NCBI GenBank assembly: GCA_003565155.1
Contig: PXDB01000101.1
Coordinates: forward strand, 34,158 to 98,157
DNA length: 64,000 nt
From: Nitriliruptoraceae bacterium
GTDB taxonomy: Bacteria > Actinomycetota > Nitriliruptoria > Nitriliruptorales > Nitriliruptoraceae
Direction of reading: 5' to 3'
Shown: positions 59,838 to 64,000 of the stretch, piece by piece
Numbering within the stretch: the first letter of the stretch is position 1
How the letters are laid out: every line of letters starts with the position of its first letter
Program-made: the position numbers and the translations under genes
The notes under the pieces: generated by a model
Database searches by the model: none
Told to the model about the DNA's origin: nothing
Seen by the model: only the letters and a program-made list of their open reading frames with translations

Positions 59838-60641
59838 TCAGGCCGCCTTCGCCGAGTTATCGGTCTTGTTCAACCGGTCCCCGATCCCGACGCGCTCGGA
59901 CGGGGGCAGGTAGGACTCCAGACGTTCGATCACCCCGCGGGGGCTCGCACCGCCGCGGATCGACAGGATGCCGTCGAGCGCCACCTCGAGGCCCGCCATC
60001 TCGACGTCGTTCAGCCGCTCGAGGCGCATCGCGATCGGGTTGAACATCAGGTTGCCGATCATCACGCCGTAGAGCGTGGTGAGCAGCGCGAGCGCCATGC
60101 CACGGCCGAGCTGGCCGGGGTCCTCCAGGTTGCCCAGCATGTTGATCAGGCCGATGACCGTGCCGACCATGCCGAAGGTGGGGGCGTAGCCCGCCAGACC
60201 CTTGTAGAAGTCGATGGCGGTCCGGTGCCGCTCGTCGGTGGCGGCCAGCTCGATCTCCAGGGTCTCCTTGACCACGTTCTCGTCGACACCGTCCACCAGG
60301 AGCTGGACCCCGAGCTGCAGGAACCGGTCGTCGATCTCCTCCAGTTTGTCCTCGAGGGCGAGCATGCCCTCGCGACGGGCCACCTCGGCGAGCTTGGCGA
60401 GTTCGGTGATGGTGTCCTGGACGTCCGGGACCTCGGAGCGCACCGCCTTGACGGCGCTCTTGGGCATCGCCAGCAGCTCGGTCTTCCGGTACGCCATGAT
60501 CCCGGCGCCGATGGAGGCGGTGAACACCAGGAAGAAGGCCGACGGTCCGATCAGGGGACCGATCGAGTTGCCGTCGATCAGCATCGCGATGATGATCCCC
60601 AACAGGGTGATCACCAAGCCGCCGAAGAAGATGGGGTCCAC
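59838..60641 (-). CDS. motA: flagellar stator protein MotA
   Basis: 267 aa from GTG 60641, 3 bp after flbD. Four membrane helices; the conserved GLAGYAPTFGMVGTVIGLINML and ALLTTLYGVMIGNLMFNPIA regions are present, with the charged cytoplasmic loop in between. Operon flbD-motA-motB-fliL. Confidence 0.96.
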   Translation of the reverse strand: MDPIFFGGLVITLLGIIIAMLIDGNSIGPLIGPSAFFLVFTASIGAGIMAYRKTELLAMPKSAVKAVRSEVPDVQDTITELAKLAEVARREGMLALEDKLEEIDDRFLQLGVQLLVDGVDENVVKETLEIELAATDERHRTAIDFYKGLAGYAPTFGMVGTVIGLINMLGNLEDPGQLGRGMALALLTTLYGVMIGNLMFNPIAMRLERLNDVEMAGLEVALDGILSIRGGASPRGVIERLESYLPPSERVGIGDRLNKTDNSAKAA

Positions 60642-60644
60642 GCC

Positions 60645-60911
60645 TCAACCCTCCTGGTCGCAGGTCGAGCAGTGGTCCGGTTCCGGGACGACCGACAACG
60701 TCGGGCCCTGGCCCTTCAGCTCGTCGGCCGCGACCAGGAGGGAGGCGCGGAATCCCACGAACCGGTCGACGACCGTGGCGGGCGGCTCCTCGACGAAGAT
60801 CCGTCGGCCGTCCACCAGCGTCAACACCGTATCCGGGCTCGCCTCCACGGACTCGATGAGATCCGAGTTCACGTAGAGGGGCTCACCGCGGAGCCGATGG
60901 ACCAGGATCAC
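60645..60911 (-). CDS. flbD: flagellar FlbD family protein
   Basis: 88 aa from GTG 60911, chosen for GGAGG seven bases upstream. FlbD core: VILVHRLRGEPLYVNSDLIE then TVLTLVDGRRIFVEE. The C-terminus adds CSTCDQEG, a Cys pair not typical of the family. These small proteins lie before motA in Gram-positive flagellar operons; role unclear. Confidence 0.9.
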   Translation of the reverse strand: MILVHRLRGEPLYVNSDLIESVEASPDTVLTLVDGRRIFVEEPPATVVDRFVGFRASLLVAADELKGQGPTLSVVPEPDHCSTCDQEG

Positions 60912-61028
60912 GGTCGCACCTCCGTGTGCGTCGTCGTGTGGGGCACGCGATCCATCGCGCGCACCCTCCCCGTCGGCCATCACCCTCAGCGGTCAAGTAG
61001 GGGGGACCATCCCGCCCGGATCCACGGA

Positions 61029-61098
61029 GCGTCACGCGGGAGCGTCACGCGGAAGCGTCACGCGGAAGCGTCACGCAGGAGGGTCACGCAGGAGCGGC
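61029..61098. repeat. 13-bp tandem repeat, about five units
   Basis: Units begin at 61029, 61042, 61055, 61068, 61081 and (partial) 61094, consensus GCGTCACGCRGRA. It lies in the 326-bp gene-free gap (60912-61237) between flgE/G and flbD, where the flbD-motAB promoter would be. The same gap has a second imperfect stretch rich in CGCACGCG (about 61138-61200). No gene is seen. Confidence 0.85.
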
Positions 61099-61237
61099 AC
61101 CGGGTGGGCGCTGGCGACCGCAGCACGCGACAGTGCGGGCCCGCACACGCGCGACCGCGCGGACCCGAACGCACGCGACGGGGCGGACCCGAAGGCCCGC
61201 CCCGCGTCCCCAACCGCGTTGGCTGTCCTCCGCGCCA

Positions 61238-62047
61238 TCAGCGCTTCAGGTTCACCAGCTCCTGGAGCAGCTCATCGGAGGTGGAGATCGTCCGTGCGTT
61301 GGCTTGGAACCCCCGCTGGGACAGGATCAGGTTGGTGAACTCCTGGGCGAGGTCGACGTTCGACATCTCCAGGGTGCCCGCCTGGAGGGTGCCGAGGCCG
61401 TCCTCCCCCGCGAAGCCCACGATGGCGGCCCCAGCGGCGGGGGAGTCACGGAAGAGCCCGTTGCCCTCGTGCTCGAGCCCCTCCACGTTGGGGAAACGCG
61501 CCATGGAGATCCGCCAGAGGTCCACCAGTTCACCGTCCTCGTCGCGACCGGTGACCGTGCCGTCAGCACCGATCGTGATGTCGGTGTACTCCTCGGGGTC
61601 GACCAGGATGTCCCCCTCCGCGCCGTCCAGGAGGTTCTCGCCCTGCAGTCTCTGACCGCCGGGCGTCGCCAGGTGGCCAGCGGAGTCGAAGGAGAAGGCC
61701 CCCGCACGGGTGTAGTAGGCCTCTCCAGCCTGTTCGACCACGAAGAAGCCGTCACCCTGGATGGCGAGATCGGTGGGGCGACCGGTTGCCTGGGAGGCAC
61801 CTTGCGTGAACACCAGGTCGGTTGCGGCGACCTGGGTCCCGAGCCCGACCTGCATCGGGTTCCGACCGGCCACCTCGCCACCGCCGGCCGTGCCACCACG
61901 GGTGAGCTGGGTCAGGGTCTCCTGGAAGGTCGTCCGGGACGACTTGTAGCCCGTGGTGTTGACGTTGGCGATGTTGTTGCCGGTCACGTCCATCATGGTC
62001 TGGTGGGACCGCAGTCCGGAGACCGCGGAGAACATCGAGCGGAGCAT
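61238..62047 (-). CDS. flgE: flagellar hook/rod protein, FlgE position, FlgG-like size
   Basis: 269 aa from ATG 62047 (GAGGA six bases upstream). N-terminal SAVSGLRSHQTMMDVTGNNIANVNTTGYK is the rod/hook signature (positions 7-35); the body has LAIQGDGFFVVE and YYTRAGAFSFDSAGHL, and the C-terminus EFTNLILSQRGFQANARTIS. Following flgD, it should be the hook protein FlgE, but the length is that of FlgG (hook proteins are usually longer). It could be a minimal hook protein or FlgG. Confidence 0.85.
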   Translation of the reverse strand: MLRSMFSAVSGLRSHQTMMDVTGNNIANVNTTGYKSSRTTFQETLTQLTRGGTAGGGEVAGRNPMQVGLGTQVAATDLVFTQGASQATGRPTDLAIQGDGFFVVEQAGEAYYTRAGAFSFDSAGHLATPGGQRLQGENLLDGAEGDILVDPEEYTDITIGADGTVTGRDEDGELVDLWRISMARFPNVEGLEHEGNGLFRDSPAAGAAIVGFAGEDGLGTLQAGTLEMSNVDLAQEFTNLILSQRGFQANARTISTSDELLQELVNLKR

Positions 62048-62188
62048 GGTTCGTCCTCTTCGTGCGGCTGGCGCCGCCAGCGTGGGTAGGGGCCGTGCGC
62101 GGATCGTGGGAACCACCGGGTCCGGGTGGTCGGGGGTGGGAGGTCGATGGACAGGAAGTGGTGCTGGTGGCTGTGGGGGCGTTGCGGC

Positions 62189-62722
62189 TCAGGTGGTGTT
62201 CGACCCGTCGGCGTGCAGCGGTCCGTTCCAGACCTCGGGCGCGCCGGCATCCGGGTCGGTCGCCGACGGCGAGGTGGCACCGCTGGCGCGCGCGGTCGTG
62301 CCGTCGCGCACCTCGGTGACGGAACCGAGCCCGACCTCGACGCCGGCCACGGTCAAGGCCGGTCCGGCGGGGGTGTAACGGATGGACTGCACGGTGCCGC
62401 TGACCGGAGCGCCATCGGGCCCGAGACCCGTCACCTCGTTGCCGAGCAGGTTGGTCGCCGCGACGGCCTGTTGGAGGCCCATGTTGCGCTGCTGGACCTG
62501 GAGCAGCTGTTGCGTCGCATCGAGCTGGGCGAGCGAGGCCGTCTGGGTCATCAGGTCCCCGGGGTCCTGGGGCTCCATCGGGCTCTGGTACCGCATCTGG
62601 GCGACGAGCAGCTTGAGGAAGCCCTCGCTGTCCATCCCGCCGAGCGCCGACATCGCGCTGTCCACGGAGCCGTGCAGGCCCATCTGCTGGGGTTGGGTGG
62701 GTGCGCCGATCGCCTCAGGCAT
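62189..62722 (-). CDS. flgD: flagellar hook-capping protein FlgD
   Basis: 177 aa from ATG 62722 with GGAGG upstream. Conserved FLKLLVAQMRYQSPMEPQDP (positions 35-54) and FlgD scaffold GLQQAVAATNLLGNEV. The C-terminal Ig/Tudor part is short (TPAGPALTVAGVEVGLGSVTEV), so it is a compact form. Assists hook subunit polymerisation; between fliK and flgE. Confidence 0.93.
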   Translation of the reverse strand: MPEAIGAPTQPQQMGLHGSVDSAMSALGGMDSEGFLKLLVAQMRYQSPMEPQDPGDLMTQTASLAQLDATQQLLQVQQRNMGLQQAVAATNLLGNEVTGLGPDGAPVSGTVQSIRYTPAGPALTVAGVEVGLGSVTEVRDGTTARASGATSPSATDPDAGAPEVWNGPLHADGSNTT

Positions 62723-62749
62723 CGTGGTCCTCCTGCATCGAGATGCTGG

Positions 62750-64000
62750 TCACAGCCGCAGTCCGGTGTCCGCCGGGCGGCGTCGCGGCGGGACGGGCTC
62801 GGCGCTGCGGGGGCCCGCACCGCCGTCCTGCTGCTCCTCGCGGTCGCCCGGGTCCGGGTCACCGTCTCCGGCGAGGTCGAACCCCTGCTCGGCGAGGGCG
62901 TCGTGGGCGTCGGAGAGCAGCTCATCGGCCGCGCGGCCGTCGCCCTTGAGGACGGTGAGCTTGACCTGACCGTCCTCCATCCCGACCCGTAGCCGCAGAT
63001 CGCCGAGGTCGAGGACCAGCTGGCGCGGCGGCGGCATCTTCTCCAGCTGTGCCACCAGCTCGAGGACCCGTTGCACACCAGCGGGCAGCTGGGGGGGGCG
63101 GGGTGGCTCACCACGCAGGGTGTCCGTTGTCTGCGGGAGCTCCCCGCCGACGCCCGCGACCCGAGCTTCCGATCCGCTGGGTGGTTCGGCCCGCAGCTGC
63201 TGTCCGGTCATCCGGGGCTCTGCGGCCGTGCGCGTGTCCACGCGCTCCACGCGGGGCTGCTCGACCCGGGCGACATCCTCGGTGTTGGCGGAGGATGGGG
63301 TGGCCGACGGGCCGGCAGCCTCGGCACCATCGGCGCGGTCCGCAGCGGCGACCCCTTCCGCCAGCGCCCCGACCTCCGCGTCCGCACCGTCTCCGCGCAG
63401 CGAGGTCGCATCCTCCGCGGCGTCGACCGATGGCTGCGCACCGATCGATGCCCCGTCGGCGGCGAGGTCGGCGAGCAGCGCCTCGGCCTCCGCGACCAGC
63501 CGGTCGGGCTCGTCCAGGTCGCCGAGCCGGGCAGCGGTGTCGCTGTCGGCCAGCTCATCGACGACGGCTGCGGCGTCACCGTGGGACAGCTCGCGCAGCA
63601 GCTCGCCGGCATCCGCGTCCTCGAGCGCGGTGACGAGACCTTCGGCGTCCACGTCCTCGCCCGTGGCCTGCTGCGTGGCGGCCAGCAGGGACAGCGGCCA
63701 ACTGGCGGCCCGCAGGCTCTCGGCGTCGGTAGCACCCGCGACCTCGATGGCGCCGAGGGTCTCCTTCACCGCGCGCTTGAGGCCGGGCTCGACGTCGGTG
63801 ATGGTGTCGAGAGCGGCACGGGCCCGATCGAGCGCGGCACCGAAGGCGGGTCGCTCACCGCGGTCCGCGCGCTGTGCCACCGCACCCCGCTCGCCAGGGT
63901 CGGTCCGACGTGCGGACGTCCGGGCTTCGAAGCGGTCACCCCGGTCGAAGCGGTCACCCCGGTCGAAGCGGTCACCCCGGTCGAAGCGGTCACCCCGGTC
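62750..64000 (-). CDS. fliK: FliK hook-length control protein (5' end beyond window)
   Basis: At least 416 residues: the frame is open to the window edge, so the GTG at 63880 need not be the start. A long Ala/Asp-rich variable region carries, at its N-terminal visible end, a tandem DRGDRF hexapeptide (four 18-bp units, 63929-64000). The C-terminal substrate-switch domain (about the last 120 residues) includes RQLVLDLGDLRLRVGMEDG and VKLTVL with GDGRAADELL, the Flg_hook pattern. It is first in the visible fliK-flgD-flgE unit. Length variation in such repeats could alter the ruler. Confidence 0.88.
   Translation of the reverse strand, partial: DRGDRFDRGDRFDRGDRFDRGDRFEARTSARRTDPGERGAVAQRADRGERPAFGAALDRARAALDTITDVEPGLKRAVKETLGAIEVAGATDAESLRAASWPLSLLAATQQATGEDVDAEGLVTALEDADAGELLRELSHGDAAAVVDELADSDTAARLGDLDEPDRLVAEAEALLADLAADGASIGAQPSVDAAEDATSLRGDGADAEVGALAEGVAAADRADGAEAAGPSATPSSANTEDVARVEQPRVERVDTRTAAEPRMTGQQLRAEPPSGSEARVAGVGGELPQTTDTLRGEPPRPPQLPAGVQRVLELVAQLEKMPPPRQLVLDLGDLRLRVGMEDGQVKLTVLKGDGRAADELLSDAHDALAEQGFDLAGDGDPDPGDREEQQDGGAGPRSAEPVPPRRRPADTGLRL
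63929..64000 (-). repeat. 18-bp coding tandem repeat, four exact units to the window edge
   Basis: GAAGCGGTCACCCCGGTC repeats perfectly four times and continues past the window. Eighteen is a multiple of three, so it keeps the fliK frame and encodes DRGDRF. Confidence 0.95.

Noticed and set aside
63766..63993. Minus-strand frame encoding a TGVTAS repeat
   Set aside because: It is the 18-bp fliK repeat read in another frame; the fliK frame is open and carries the family domain.

Overview
The window is a very G+C-rich bacterial chromosome segment with many GTG starts, Shine-Dalgarno motifs of the GGAGG type, CCA-encoding tRNAs and a gene order typical of Actinomycetota. A near-complete flagellar export and motor cluster in an actinobacterial backbone suggests a motile, deep-branching actinobacterium (a Nitriliruptoria- or Euzebya-like lineage would fit). 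That placement is inference from gene content only.

Left part (1-24 kb): a conserved growth and division backbone read leftward: folC, ndk, a RadC-like gene, mreB-mreC-mreD-mrdA-rodA (rod-shape elongasome), a TIGR03960-type radical SAM gene with its DUF2344 partner, ribonuclease G/E, rplU-rpmA, obg and proB. An accessory block (3.5-10.1 kb: Suc/Fer-type ferredoxin, aldehyde dehydrogenase, heterodimeric ABC exporter) sits between rng and rplU. Middle part (24-42 kb): a dihydroxyacetone phosphorylation island (dhaK-dhaL-dhaM/ptsI leftward; a second dhaL coupled to an IclR regulator rightward) separates folC from valS. A second accessory block (two membrane proteins and a PLP dehydratase) separates valS from clpX-clpP-tig. 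Two tRNA genes (Pro-TGG, Gly-TCC) and an HPF-like gene follow.

42-49 kb: a HIT protein, a DUF418 membrane protein, the pta-ackA overflow acetate pathway and a two-domain potassium channel. 49-64 kb: a leftward flagellar cluster fliK-flgD-flgE/G-flbD-motA-motB-fliL-fliM-fliN-fliO-fliP-fliQ-fliR-flhB-flhA followed by a FlhF-like protein without a recognisable P-loop and a small membrane protein. fliK runs off the right edge and proB off the left edge.

The most interesting signals are the DhaL paralogue translationally coupled to an IclR regulator, divergent from a complete PEP-driven dha operon with a palindromic operator candidate between them; a FlhF-like protein that seems to have lost its nucleotide site; a FliM without its CheY-binding peptide; and an unusual density of short GC-rich tandem repeats (9, 13, 18, 19, 27-30 and 39 bp units) between genes and inside fliK. 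No CRISPR array, rRNA, insertion sequence or prophage was seen.
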